Shown one piece after another: positions 31,780 through 41,309 of a stretch of DNA of 64,000 bases. The stretch comes from Oscillospiraceae bacterium (lineage in GTDB: Bacteria > Bacillota > Clostridia > Oscillospirales > Oscillospiraceae), in assembly GCA_031261635.1 (NCBI GenBank), contig JAISJH010000018.1, positions 1 to 64,000 on the forward strand. The letters are read 5' to 3'. The translations under genes and the position numbers were made by a program. Every line of letters starts with the position of its first letter. The stretch's first letter is position 1. The notes below the pieces were generated by a model that searched no databases, was not told the origin of the DNA, and saw only the letters and a program-made list of their open reading frames with translations.

Positions 31780-32316
31780 TCAATAATCCTTGACAAGCAA
31801 CTGGAAATACGCCTGCGGGTGCGAGCATACGGGGCAGAGCTCGGGCGGCTCCGCGCCTTTGTAGACGTGGCCGCAATTGCGGCAAATCCAGTAGGTTTCC
31901 TCCGTGCGCTTGAAAACCGCGCCGGAATTGATATTCGCGAGCAATTCGTTGTAGCGCTCCTCGTGATGTTTTTCGATTGCCGCAACGCCCTCAAACAGCG
32001 CGGCAAGGTCTACGAAACCCTCCTCGAGCGCGGTCGCCGCGAAGTTTTTGTACATCTCCGTCCATTCCTCGTGTTCGCCCGCCGCCGCCGCCGCTAAATT
32101 CGCCTGCGTATCGCCGATTAGACCGAGTTTTTTGTACCAAATTTCCGCGTGTTCTTTTTCGTTTTTAGCGGTTTCAGTAAAATAATTTGAAATCTGCTCG
32201 TAGCCGCCTTTCTTGGCGGCGCTGGCGTAAAAGTCGTATTTAGTGCGCGCCATAGCCTCTCCGGCAAAGGCGGCGTGTAAATTAGCTTCGGTTTTTGAAC
32301 CTTTCAGGGTTGCCAT
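31780..32316 (-). CDS. Rubrerythrin
   Basis: [32 protein letters not shown]-terminal rubredoxin-like [10 protein letters not shown]...CPVCSHPQ; start after GGAGG. Confidence 0.95.
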   Translation of the reverse strand: MATLKGSKTEANLHAAFAGEAMARTKYDFYASAAKKGGYEQISNYFTETAKNEKEHAEIWYKKLGLIGDTQANLAAAAAGEHEEWTEMYKNFAATALEEGFVDLAALFEGVAAIEKHHEERYNELLANINSGAVFKRTEETYWICRNCGHVYKGAEPPELCPVCSHPQAYFQLLVKDY

Positions 32317-32360
32317 AAGTAATCCTCCGTTATTAAAAATTTTTGTGAATTTTTGCAAAA

Positions 32361-33032
32361 TTACGCCTTTGTAAAGAAAACGTCCGCGTCGTTCGCGCTA
32401 ATCCCTGCGATTTCCGCGAAGCCCTCTTTCAGATATAACGCCTCGCCGGCTCTCGCTACGCCGAGGAAAACGTACTCACCGCTCTGCATAACGAAACTTT
32501 CGTCGGGAATGACGCAAATCCACTTGTTCGAGTCAAAACCGGCGGCGACGAGCTTGCGTACCTCTGCCGCCGCGTCGCTGTCGTTGCAGCGGATAAGCGC
32601 GACCTCGTAGGGCGTGGTGGAAATCGCGGCGGTGTGGGCGACCGCCTCCGCGACATATGTACCGAACTGGTCAGCGTCAAGCCCCAGCATATTCTGCGAG
32701 TTATCGGCCGTCACGTCCGAGGGGAAAGTCATCGGAAGCGAGTCGTCGGCTCCGAGCGCCTCATTGCCGAGGGCTAAAACCGAATCGAGGATTTCCGAGG
32801 TAGAGCCGCTAAGTCCGCCGCCGGAAGCGTCCGGCGCTTCGGGAGCCTCAGTAGCCGGAGCCTCCGGCGTAGCCTCGGGAGTAGCCGCAGGAGTAGCCTC
32901 CGGCGTAGCGGCAGGAGTAGCTTCGGGTGTAGCCACCGGAGAAGCGGAAGTCCCGGAATCAGCGCCCCCGGAACAGGCAACCAGCAAAAGCGTCAAGGCT
33001 AAAGCCAATATCAAGGTTAACAGTTTTTTCAT
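32361..33032 (-). CDS. Lipoprotein, DUF4358-like, with ATPEATPA linker
   Basis: [23 protein letters not shown] lipobox; (ATPEATPA)n; C-terminal [24 protein letters not shown]. Confidence 0.7.
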   Translation of the reverse strand: MKKLLTLILALALTLLLVACSGGADSGTSASPVATPEATPAATPEATPAATPEATPEAPATEAPEAPDASGGGLSGSTSEILDSVLALGNEALGADDSLPMTFPSDVTADNSQNMLGLDADQFGTYVAEAVAHTAAISTTPYEVALIRCNDSDAAAEVRKLVAAGFDSNKWICVIPDESFVMQSGEYVFLGVARAGEALYLKEGFAEIAGISANDADVFFTKA

Positions 33033-33115
33033 TTTGTACCTCCGTGAAGTTTGAAGTGTATATAGACTTTGCATATTATGACATATTCAGCACCATTTGT
33101 CAAGAGGGGAATTTC

Positions 33116-33729
33116 AAATAACAGTTATCAAATATCAACTATCAGAGACGGGGGTTTGGACGAGGGTTGCGGGAGTGTCAAATGAGTGCTACGTTTCGTA
33201 GGGGCGGGTTTCAAACCCGCCCTCCCCCCGTCCTGCGTCCCGGCGCCGTGCGCCGTCTTTGCGAAGCACCGGTACGCCCGCGATACGTAGAACGTTACAG
33301 GTGCGAAGCAATCCAGTGCCGGGGGGACAACATACGTATGTATCGCACAATCCTACGTCAAACCTGGATTGCTTCGCCGCATATCATCAACTACGTATCG
33401 CAAGTGCGGCGGCGGCTTCGCAAAGACGGGCAGGGCGAAGCCCTGCCCTGTCCCGGCGCAGAGCGCCGGGACGGTGGACGGGGTTACGTCCGCGCACGGC
33501 GCGGGGAAACCACCCCGGCGCTACGCGCCACCCCTCCCAAGAGGGGAATTTACGGAGGAGGCTTTCGCAACACCGCAACCCCCGTCCAATCCGCAACCCT
33601 CGTCCAAACCTATTCCCCTCTTGGGAGGGGTGCCGCCCGCAGGCGGCGGGGTGGTTTCCCCCGCAGGACGCAACCCCGTCCAACCCCCCCGTCTCTGATA
33701 TTTGATATTTGATAACTGTTATTTGAAAA
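33116..33729. repeat. Composite repeat island bracketed by inverted boundary repeats
   Basis: Left ATAACAGTTATCAAATATCAACTATCAGAGACG, right CGTCTCTGATATTTGATATTTGATAACTGTTAT. Confidence 0.85.
33254..33428. repeat. Four-way-junction repeat, copy 3
   Basis: CGTCTTTGCGAAGCACC...GGTGCGAAGCAATCCAGTGCCGG ... CTGGATTGCTTCGCCGC...GGCGGCTTCGCAAAGACG. Confidence 0.85.
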
Positions 33730-33735
33730 TAGCTC

Positions 33736-33770
33736 TTGACAAACACAGCACAAAGGTGTATCATATACAC
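33736..33770 (+). promoter_or_regulatory. Promoter of the blaI-like gene with overlapping palindromic operator candidate
   Basis: TTGACA (33736-33741), 17 bp, TATCAT (33759-33764); GTGTAT-CAT-ATACAC (33756-33770) overlaps the -10. Confidence 0.65.
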
Positions 33771-33804
33771 ACATACCACAATTGTAACACGGAGGGCAAC
33801 GCTT

Positions 33805-34203
33805 ATGCCAAACCTCGCGGCGCGGATTACCAACTCGGAGCTTGAAATTATGAAAATCCTTTGGCGGGAGGGCGTTGCCGTATCGTTTACCGAACTTCGG
33901 CTTGAGCTTCAGCGCAGCACCGAGTGGGATAAATCGACTATCAACACGCTTATTCGACGGCTGACCGACAAGGGCGTTATCACGGCCGAGCGGCGCGGTA
34001 TCGCCCGCTACACGCCGAACGTTTCACGCGCCGACTACGCGCGTTTTGAGCAACAGTCGCTGCTTGATAAGCTTTACGGAGGAAGCGCGAAGCAGCTCGC
34101 GGCGGCGCTGGTCTCCGGCGGCAAACTCTCCGAAGCGGATATTGACGAGCTAAAAGCGTATTTCAAAGTGGAGGACAGCGACAATGACAATGCTGACGTA
34201 TGA
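33805..34203 (+). CDS. BlaI/MecI/CopY-family repressor
   Basis: ITNSELEIMKILWREGVAVSFTELRLELQRSTEWDKSTINTLIRRLTDKGVI; paired with an M56 gene. Confidence 0.92.
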   Translation: MPNLAARITNSELEIMKILWREGVAVSFTELRLELQRSTEWDKSTINTLIRRLTDKGVITAERRGIARYTPNVSRADYARFEQQSLLDKLYGGSAKQLAAALVSGGKLSEADIDELKAYFKVEDSDNDNADV

Positions 34204-36673
34204 TTTCATCTCCTTCGTATCAAGGCTCGGAACGTTCCGCGCGATACTAACGATGTCAATAGTCGGGAGCATACTTATACTGCTGTATTTTGTTTTGAGA
34301 CCGCTGTTCAAAAACCGTTTGCCTACGACGGCGCAGTACGGAATGTGCATAACGCTATTGATTGTACTGCTAATACCGTTCTCAATGTTCATAAAACTCC
34401 CCGCTATAGACGTTCGCGAAGCAAAAATCCCCGTAACCGTCATAAGCAACTTCGTAGACCGCGCAATGCAGTCAAATACGGAGATATTGGACAGCTGGGA
34501 CGCGATAATCGACGGCAACGGCGGCTACGATATATCGCTCGAGCCGCTGCTTGAAGCGGCAACGCCGCCCGTATGGTGGCAGGAGTGGAGCGATATGCTT
34601 CCCGTAGTCTGGTGGCTCGGAGCGATAGTTTACTTCGGAGTAATTTTCTGCGGCTATATCTCTTTCGTCGGAAAGCTGAAAGTCAGCAATATAACAACGG
34701 ATATAACGCTCAAACTGCCTGTCTATCGCAACCCGAACGTTCAAACGCCTATGCTAATCGGTTTTTTCACTCCGGCGATTGTATTGCCCGATATCGACTA
34801 CTCAACGCAGGAGCTTGACAACATTTTAATGCACGAATTAACTCACTACCGCCGCCGCGACCTCCGGATAAAGTGGCTGTCGGTAATAGTAGGCGCAATC
34901 CACTGGTTTAACCCTATCGTGTGGATATTCCGTAGGGAAATAAGCCGTATCTGCGAGTTGGCCTGTGATGAAGCTGTAATACGCGACCTCGGCGCGGCGG
35001 AAAAACAAAGCTACGGCGAAACTTTAATAGCCGTAGCGGCGGAAAACAGGCTCCCGTTCGGTGTACTGTCGACAACAATGTGCGCGGAAAAGAACGCGCT
35101 CAAAGAAAGGCTCGGCGCGATTATGAAAAACAGGAAGTTTACTAAACCGGCAATAATCATCTCCGCGGTACTAATTCTTGCAATAGCGGCTGCTGCAATT
35201 CTTATTGGTGCGGGAAGCCTAAAAAACCCCGAGGACAGCTGGGAAAGCCCTCCCACACGCGGCGACGGACCAAGCCCAAACGTCCCGCAGGAAGCGCAGG
35301 ACGTACTAAATAACTACATCAAGGCAGTCAAAACCGGGGATATCAGCACAGCCATAGGCTATATGTATTACGAGGACGAGCGCGACTACCCGCAACCCGA
35401 CGAAACACCCTGGTTCACAGATTACAATATCGTAAGCTACGGCTACATCAACGACGAACTGTATTCTGTCACAATAACCGTTGACGCTGACACCCTTTCG
35501 CAGGGCTGGAATTTTTTAGGAAGCATAAACGGCGAATGGAAAGTGATTGCAAACGCGGGACAAATCCCCGCTGACATCGCTGAAAACATCGACTATAATA
35601 AATACGTCTACAGCGACCCTAATATTCTAAACCCGCGCCCCGGCGATACTGTTCAGAAATATTTTGAACCCACACAGTGGATTGAATACTACCGCGACCA
35701 GGAGATTGTGGGCAATACCGCGCTCGAACTCGACGCGTACCCCGGCGTAGTCTTTAACTGGACGCCCGAATCGATAACGGCAGTCACAGAGGACGGCGAA
35801 AAGCGGCTCTTTGGCGGTATGCCCGTCTGGGATACCTTCCTAACAGACCTGACGCAGGACGGACGGCCGGAAATCTGCGCCTCCGTAAGCTTTGGCTCGG
35901 GAATAGTCGATACCCGCGTCTGCGCCTACGACTACTACGAGGATACGCTCTATACCCTGTCCGACCGCTTCTCCTACGACTATTGGCTCTCAATGAAGGG
36001 CGGAAATGTGTATGTCAGACAGACAAAATATATGGCAGACAATATGGATTTTTTAAGCGGCGGCAACCTCGTAATCCGGGGCGGCGAACTCACGGGCTAC
36101 AATCCCGATACCCGCAAATACCTCGACCGCACAGTCCCCGACGCGTCCCAATCGCCGCAGTATCAGCCAACGCAGTCGCCGCAGACAGGGCTAAAGCCGC
36201 TCGCGGAACTTCCCGCCGATTATGATTATTCACAGGCTCTGCGTGACAATTTGTTTATTCAAACCCTGAACGAGGTCTATAACCGTAATATAGTGGACAA
36301 TTTCTACATAAACGCGCTGGCGGGAAAAGCCGCCTCTATGCGGACAATGCAGTACACGGTAGAAGGCGACCCTATTATAAAGGACTACGACTTTGACGGC
36401 AATATATACACCGTAACAAAGGATAACACCCGCGATAAATTCGGTCGCGGCGAAATAAAAAGCAAAACATACAAGTATCTAATAAAAATAGACCCGGCAA
36501 ATTATAATACAATGCCGGATACAGTGCCGGAGGAATATAGCGAACCCGCGCAGATTGAATACTACCTAAGCAACGAAAAAGAAATAATGAAAACAGGAAG
36601 CAACGGCTACCCGGAATGGCTGACAGACGACGTAGAAAGCATACCGCCCCCAAACCCCGCCGCAGTGGCGTAG
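34184..36673 (+). CDS. M56-family (BlaR1-like) membrane metallopeptidase with non-penicillin-binding C-terminal region
   Basis: HELTHYRRRDLRIKW zinc motif and ELACDEAVIRDLG; C-terminus lacks a recognisable SxxK/KTG sensor domain. Confidence 0.88.
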   Translation: MTMLTYDFISFVSRLGTFRAILTMSIVGSILILLYFVLRPLFKNRLPTTAQYGMCITLLIVLLIPFSMFIKLPAIDVREAKIPVTVISNFVDRAMQSNTEILDSWDAIIDGNGGYDISLEPLLEAATPPVWWQEWSDMLPVVWWLGAIVYFGVIFCGYISFVGKLKVSNITTDITLKLPVYRNPNVQTPMLIGFFTPAIVLPDIDYSTQELDNILMHELTHYRRRDLRIKWLSVIVGAIHWFNPIVWIFRREISRICELACDEAVIRDLGAAEKQSYGETLIAVAAENRLPFGVLSTTMCAEKNALKERLGAIMKNRKFTKPAIIISAVLILAIAAAAILIGAGSLKNPEDSWESPPTRGDGPSPNVPQEAQDVLNNYIKAVKTGDISTAIGYMYYEDERDYPQPDETPWFTDYNIVSYGYINDELYSVTITVDADTLSQGWNFLGSINGEWKVIANAGQIPADIAENIDYNKYVYSDPNILNPRPGDTVQKYFEPTQWIEYYRDQEIVGNTALELDAYPGVVFNWTPESITAVTEDGEKRLFGGMPVWDTFLTDLTQDGRPEICASVSFGSGIVDTRVCAYDYYEDTLYTLSDRFSYDYWLSMKGGNVYVRQTKYMADNMDFLSGGNLVIRGGELTGYNPDTRKYLDRTVPDASQSPQYQPTQSPQTGLKPLAELPADYDYSQALRDNLFIQTLNEVYNRNIVDNFYINALAGKAASMRTMQYTVEGDPIIKDYDFDGNIYTVTKDNTRDKFGRGEIKSKTYKYLIKIDPANYNTMPDTVPEEYSEPAQIEYYLSNEKEIMKTGSNGYPEWLTDDVESIPPPNPAAVA

Positions 36674-36739
36674 GGGGTTCATAAAGGTGAATAGGGGGGG
36701 GTCATAAAGTAAAAGAGCTTTTATAAAGTGAAAAGAGTT

Positions 36740-36900
36740 CGTCATTGCGAGCCGCGGAAAGCGTAAGATACGTACAACGTTTAGCGGCGAAGCAATCCAG
36801 TGCCGGGAGCCTCCGATACGTGTCTTTGGTCTCCGGCACTGGATTGCTTCGCGCCTAAAACATAGTACGTATCTTAGGCTATCCGGCGCTCGCAATGACG
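36740..36900. repeat. Four-way-junction repeat, copy 4
   Basis: Arms GCCGC/GCGGC and GCGCC/GGCGC; outer stem CGTCATTGCGA/TCGCAATGACG. Confidence 0.87.
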
Positions 36901-37051
36901 GGGGAGGGACGGAGATGCGTCCCTAAAACTCACGTCCCTCCACCGTAATTATTCATTATTCCCTATTCATTGTTTTAAGTGCAATGCGCGCCGGAATTTC
37001 CCGTCTTTATAATTGAGGCGGGAAATCTCAATATTGAGGAGTGACAACCAT

Positions 37052-37594
37052 ATGGAAACTGAAATCATAGACTTATTCCTGAAACGTTCGGAGGACGCTC
37101 TTAGCGTTGCCACGGAAAAATTCGGCTCGTACTGCCGTAAAATCGCGGAGAACATACTACACAGCGGGGGCGACGCGGAGGAGTGCGTAAACGAAACCTG
37201 GCTGAAAGCGTGGAACAGTATCCCGCCGATGAAACCCCGCTCGCTTAAGGCCTTTCTGGGGAAAATCACGCGCAACATAGCCCTCGACCGCTGGGAAGCC
37301 GCGCATACTCAAAAACGCGGCGGCGGCGTAGTCGAGATAGCCCTTGACGAACTCGCGGAATTTGCCTTACCCGAGGACGCCGACGGCGGCGAAATAACCC
37401 GCGTCATAAACGAATTTCTACACGCCGAGCCGCAGGAAAACTCTGACATTTTCGTAAAACGCTACTGGTACCTGCAAAATATAAAGGCCATAGCCGCGGA
37501 GTACGGCTATGGCGAGAATAAAGTTACCTCTCTGCTGTTTCGTATGAGAGGGAGGCTGAAACAAAAACTTGAAAGCGAGGATATAGTAATATGA
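37052..37594 (+). CDS. ECF-type RNA polymerase sigma factor
   Basis: AEECVNETWLKAWNSIPPMKPRSLKAFLGKITRNIALDRW; region-4-like KAIAAEYGYGENKVTSLLFRMRGRLKQKL. Confidence 0.88.
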   Translation: METEIIDLFLKRSEDALSVATEKFGSYCRKIAENILHSGGDAEECVNETWLKAWNSIPPMKPRSLKAFLGKITRNIALDRWEAAHTQKRGGGVVEIALDELAEFALPEDADGGEITRVINEFLHAEPQENSDIFVKRYWYLQNIKAIAAEYGYGENKVTSLLFRMRGRLKQKLESEDIVI

Positions 37595-38937
37595 AAATCC
37601 TAAAATCAATAGAAAACATCGACGACGAACTCATAACCCGCGCCGAACCTACCGGGCAAACGCGTGTGCGCTTCACCGCGCGTCTGAAATGGGCGTTGCC
37701 GCTCGCGGCCTGTCTTGCCGTAGCGATTTATTTCGCAATGCCGCTGTTAAACACACAGCCCACGGACGGCGCAGCGGACACGGACGGCGCTTCGGACATT
37801 TTAGCAGGTCAGGCCGATAACGCAGCGGACAGTTTAGAGACCGAAGCCGGTACGGGTGGCGCACTAATCTCGGTGGGTACGGACGCTGAACCTGAAAATT
37901 GGCAGAAAATACCCTCGGACGAGCGCGTAATGCTTCCCGCGCCGCCGCTTAAAATCGACCCTTCGATAATGTACGAGGCCTGCTATATCGCGCTGGAGGA
38001 CTGGCGCGGGCTACCCGCCTCCGGCAATGTTCTAAACGAAAAATGGGGCGATACAGGAACCGCCGCCGCAGACAGGCTCGCGTTTACCGACCTCGACATT
38101 TTAATAAAGACCGCGGACGCGTTCGTGCTTACCGCGAACGTAATTGAAATTGCCGCCGAGGGCGATAATATGCAAACCGCGCTCGTGGAATATATTCCGC
38201 TTGCCGCAGGAAATTTAGACACAAGCGAGTGGAACGATATAACGGTATCTACAGGCAACCAAGTTCTTATCCGTCAGTACCTCATAGGCGGCTGTGCAAT
38301 GGACGAGGCCAGTAACCTCCTGCGAGCGGGCGGTATATACGTCCTGCCGCTACGCTTCCAGCCGGGCTACTCGGCATATGAGGTTGTAGGCGATTTCGAC
38401 GTACTGTTCGAGCTTGACGACGAGGGGAAAATGTTTTCACATTCGTCCTACCCGGAATTAAATAAATACGACGGCTATACTCTGCCGGAGTTTATAAGCA
38501 CGCTCGAAGCGGCAACGGGGGAAAAACCGTCGCTACGCGCAACCCCGACCCCGATTAACGAGCCTGTAGAACCCGCCGCGGCGGCGTCGCCGAACGTCTT
38601 TGCGGCACCGAACAGACTACCGGGCGAGCCGCAGGAGCGTCTGGGCGAAACATACATCAGCATAATATCGCAGGAGGACGCGTATAACCTCTTAACGGAA
38701 ACTTACGCGATACAGGGCTTAGGCGCGGTAAAAGCGGAGTTTAGGGCAATAACAACCCTATGGGAAAAAATAGACGCGTACCTATTCGAGGTAACGCTCC
38801 CCGACGGAACCGACGAATACGGAGCGATAAGCGTAAACGCGGGAGCGTTTATAAGACTAAACAAACTAGCTGACGGCGGCTTCGAGGCAATAGCAGGAAT
38901 AGCGGCGGCAGAAGGCAGTGGGGAAGTGCGGGAATAA
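37591..38937 (+). CDS. Putative membrane-anchored anti-sigma factor
   Basis: ATGA overlap with the sigma gene; one TM segment (WALPLAACLAVAIYFAMPLL). Confidence 0.65.
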   Translation: MKILKSIENIDDELITRAEPTGQTRVRFTARLKWALPLAACLAVAIYFAMPLLNTQPTDGAADTDGASDILAGQADNAADSLETEAGTGGALISVGTDAEPENWQKIPSDERVMLPAPPLKIDPSIMYEACYIALEDWRGLPASGNVLNEKWGDTGTAAADRLAFTDLDILIKTADAFVLTANVIEIAAEGDNMQTALVEYIPLAAGNLDTSEWNDITVSTGNQVLIRQYLIGGCAMDEASNLLRAGGIYVLPLRFQPGYSAYEVVGDFDVLFELDDEGKMFSHSSYPELNKYDGYTLPEFISTLEAATGEKPSLRATPTPINEPVEPAAAASPNVFAAPNRLPGEPQERLGETYISIISQEDAYNLLTETYAIQGLGAVKAEFRAITTLWEKIDAYLFEVTLPDGTDEYGAISVNAGAFIRLNKLADGGFEAIAGIAAAEGSGEVRE

Positions 38938-38955
38938 ACCACTACAAACATAAAC

Positions 38956-38983
38956 GTAGGGGCGCGATAAATCGCGCCCCTAC
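38956..38983. repeat. GTAGGGG palindrome (GTAGGGGCGCGATAAATCGCGCCCCTAC)
   Basis: Perfect palindromic arms, just after a stop codon. Confidence 0.75.
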
Positions 38984-39144
38984 GCCGTGTCAATATACGT
39001 TGCGGCGTGTAGGGGCGGGTTTCAAACCCGCCCTCCCCCGTCCCACGCCGTGCGCGTGGTGCGCCGTCCCGGCGCCCCGTCATTGCGAGCCGCGCGAAGC
39101 AATCCAAGCCCAGTACCCCCGGCTTACCCAGCGTCCCGGCGCAC

Positions 39145-39306
39145 CGTCATTGCGAGCGCCGCCGCACTTGCGATACGTAGGACGTATAGGCGCGCGGCAA
39201 TCCAGTGCCGGGAGTGTAACATACGTATGTTTTCCCCCCGGCACTGGATTGCTTCGCACCTGTAACTGGGTACGTATCGCACACTTACCGGTGCTTCGCA
39301 ATGACG
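39145..39306. repeat. Four-way-junction repeat, copy 5
   Basis: Arms GCGCC/GGCGC and GCACC/GGTGC; preceded by a collapsed mini-copy at about 39078-39107. Confidence 0.85.
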
Positions 39307-39376
39307 GACTTTTGAATGGCTACCTTTTCAATACACGTACAAAACCCACGTCCCGCGTCCCCCCCGTCCAAACCTC

Positions 39377-39455
39377 CGTCTCTGATATCTGATATTTGCT
39401 AACTGTTAACTGAACTATCGTCTCTGATATTTGATATTTGATAACTGTTATCTGG
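39377..39455. repeat. Two tandem boundary repeats (CGTCTCTGATAT[TC]TGATATTTG[CA]TAACTGTTA)
   Basis: Two near-identical copies 42 bp apart, immediately upstream of a promoter. Confidence 0.8.
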
Positions 39456-39477
39456 AATAACTGCTAACTGTCAACAG

Positions 39478-39506
39478 TTGACACGGTTTGCTAAATATGG
39501 TATAAT
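39478..39506 (+). promoter_or_regulatory. SigA-type promoter of the flavoprotein cluster
   Basis: TTGACA, 17-bp spacer, TATAAT. Confidence 0.82.
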
Positions 39507-39552
39507 AACAAAAATAACACGTGTATTCGTAACACACAGAAAGGCGGCGCGT

Positions 39553-40998
39553 ATGGCAACGTATGGTTCGGAGGTATTCAGCGCTTACGATTCGGTTCAC
39601 CAGTTTGACAGGAAGGGCAAAACCTCAAAAACGCTTGAGGAAGCGCGGAGGACTGTCGAGGTAATCCGCGAAACTGACGTTATAGTCGTCGGAGGCGGTC
39701 CCGGAGGCATCGCGGCGGCGGTATCGGCGGCGCGGGCGGGGGCTAAGACTATACTTATTGAACGCTACGGTCATCTCGGAGGTATGTCAACGGGAGGGCT
39801 TGTCAATATAATCCCTAATCTGGGGAGCATATACGGCGAGCGTTTAATAGGCGGCTTTTGCCAGGAACTGCTTGACAGGCTCGCGGCGCGGGACGCGGCG
39901 AGCGCGCCGGAGGCTCAATACTGGGGGAAGCCGAACGCCGCAGTAGTCGGCAAATACGTCAACGCGAATATGACGCACTTTTACGTAAGAAAAAACGCCG
40001 AGGGCGAGTACATAACGCTCTACACGGCGGTAATCGACCCGGAAGTCGCTAAGGACGAGATAAACGCGATGGTTTACGAGTCCGGCTCGGAACTGCTCCT
40101 GCACACCTGGGTAACGGAGCCGATTATTGAGGACGGAGCGGTAAAGGGCGTTATAGTCGAGAGCAAATCCGGGCGGCAGGCGTTACTGGGTAAGGTTATA
40201 ATCGACTGTTCCGGGGACGGCGACCTCCTGCCTAAAACGGGAGTTGAGACTACCGACTATATGGTTCCCGGCTCGCGTATAGCGCAGTTTGGCTGGGTGT
40301 ACTGGATTTGCAACGTTGACCTTGCGAAATATGACGAGTTCGTTTCAAACGAGCCGGAGGCGTATAAACGCGTTAGCGAGGAGATTACAAAAGCCGGAGG
40401 CTCGGTGTTTTTTTCAAGGGGTCTGCTCGATAACCAGGAGGGCGTTGTGTGGGTTCACCGTCTTGTAGGTTCGCTTAACCAGACGGATATTGAGGAAATG
40501 ACTTACATAGACGCAAAAACGCGCACAGAGCAGGTGCGCGGCTGGGAGCTTCTTAAAAAGCATATGCCGGGCTTTGAAAAGAGCTTTATAATGCTGAGTT
40601 CGCCGCAACTCGGAACCTCCGGCGGGCGCAGGATAATCGGCGAATATTATCTGACGGAAAAGGATATGGATACTGACACGCCCTTTGAGGATACTATAGC
40701 GATATTTGCCGATAACGACCGGGGCGAGCTGTCGCTTAAGTATCCGCGCACGTATATACCCTACCGTTCATTGATACCGAAGGGGATAGACGGACTGCTT
40801 GTAGCGTGCAGGGCGTTTTCCTCCGACCACGAGTTTCAGGAGTTTTTCAATCTTATACCGCACTGTATGTGCTTCGGACAGGCGGCGGGAGCCGCCGCGG
40901 CAATAGCCGTAAGCGACGGAGTAAGCGTCCGGGACGTTGACTTCACAAAACTGCGGAGCGAGCTGCTAAAACACGGCGCGATACTGCCGAATATATAG
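39553..40998 (+). CDS. FAD-dependent oxidoreductase
   Basis: DVIVVGGGPGGIAAAVSAARAGAKTILIERYGHLGGMSTGGLVN; start after AAAGGCGG. Confidence 0.88.
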   Translation: MATYGSEVFSAYDSVHQFDRKGKTSKTLEEARRTVEVIRETDVIVVGGGPGGIAAAVSAARAGAKTILIERYGHLGGMSTGGLVNIIPNLGSIYGERLIGGFCQELLDRLAARDAASAPEAQYWGKPNAAVVGKYVNANMTHFYVRKNAEGEYITLYTAVIDPEVAKDEINAMVYESGSELLLHTWVTEPIIEDGAVKGVIVESKSGRQALLGKVIIDCSGDGDLLPKTGVETTDYMVPGSRIAQFGWVYWICNVDLAKYDEFVSNEPEAYKRVSEEITKAGGSVFFSRGLLDNQEGVVWVHRLVGSLNQTDIEEMTYIDAKTRTEQVRGWELLKKHMPGFEKSFIMLSSPQLGTSGGRRIIGEYYLTEKDMDTDTPFEDTIAIFADNDRGELSLKYPRTYIPYRSLIPKGIDGLLVACRAFSSDHEFQEFFNLIPHCMCFGQAAGAAAAIAVSDGVSVRDVDFTKLRSELLKHGAILPNI

Positions 40999-41037
40999 CG
41001 CGTAATTAGTAAAGAAAGTGCGGAAAACTCAAAAGTC

Positions 41038-41197
41038 CGTCATTGCGAAGCACCGGTAAGCTTAACATACAACGCGGTATAGGTGCGAAGCAATCCAGTA
41101 GTAAGAGCCACAGATACGTATGTTACGCCTCCGGCACTGGATTGCCGCGCCGGTCTCACTGGTACGTATCGCGAGCGTTCCGCGGCTCGCAATGACG
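41038..41197. repeat. Four-way-junction repeat, copy 6
   Basis: Arms GCACC/GGTGC and GCCGC/GCGGC, outer stem CATTG/CAATG. Confidence 0.83.
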
Positions 41198-41309
41198 GGC
41201 TTTTGACTCGCTACGTGATACTTAACCCGCTACTCCTTGAATACACGCTCAATTATAACACATCACATCACATCAAAATCACCACATCAAACAGAAAGAG
41301 GGAGAACGT

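Noticed and set aside
32830-32945. ATPEATPA-coding tandem repeat as an independent element
   Set aside because: It is an ordinary low-complexity lipoprotein linker.
33167-33712. Long overlapping ORFs through the island (e.g. 33167-33712, 33259-33705, 33369-33698, 33387-33833)
   Set aside because: All frames are translations of palindromic repeats; the same peptides (MRSTG..AIR..LQVRSNPVPGG) recur at other copies; no RBS support.
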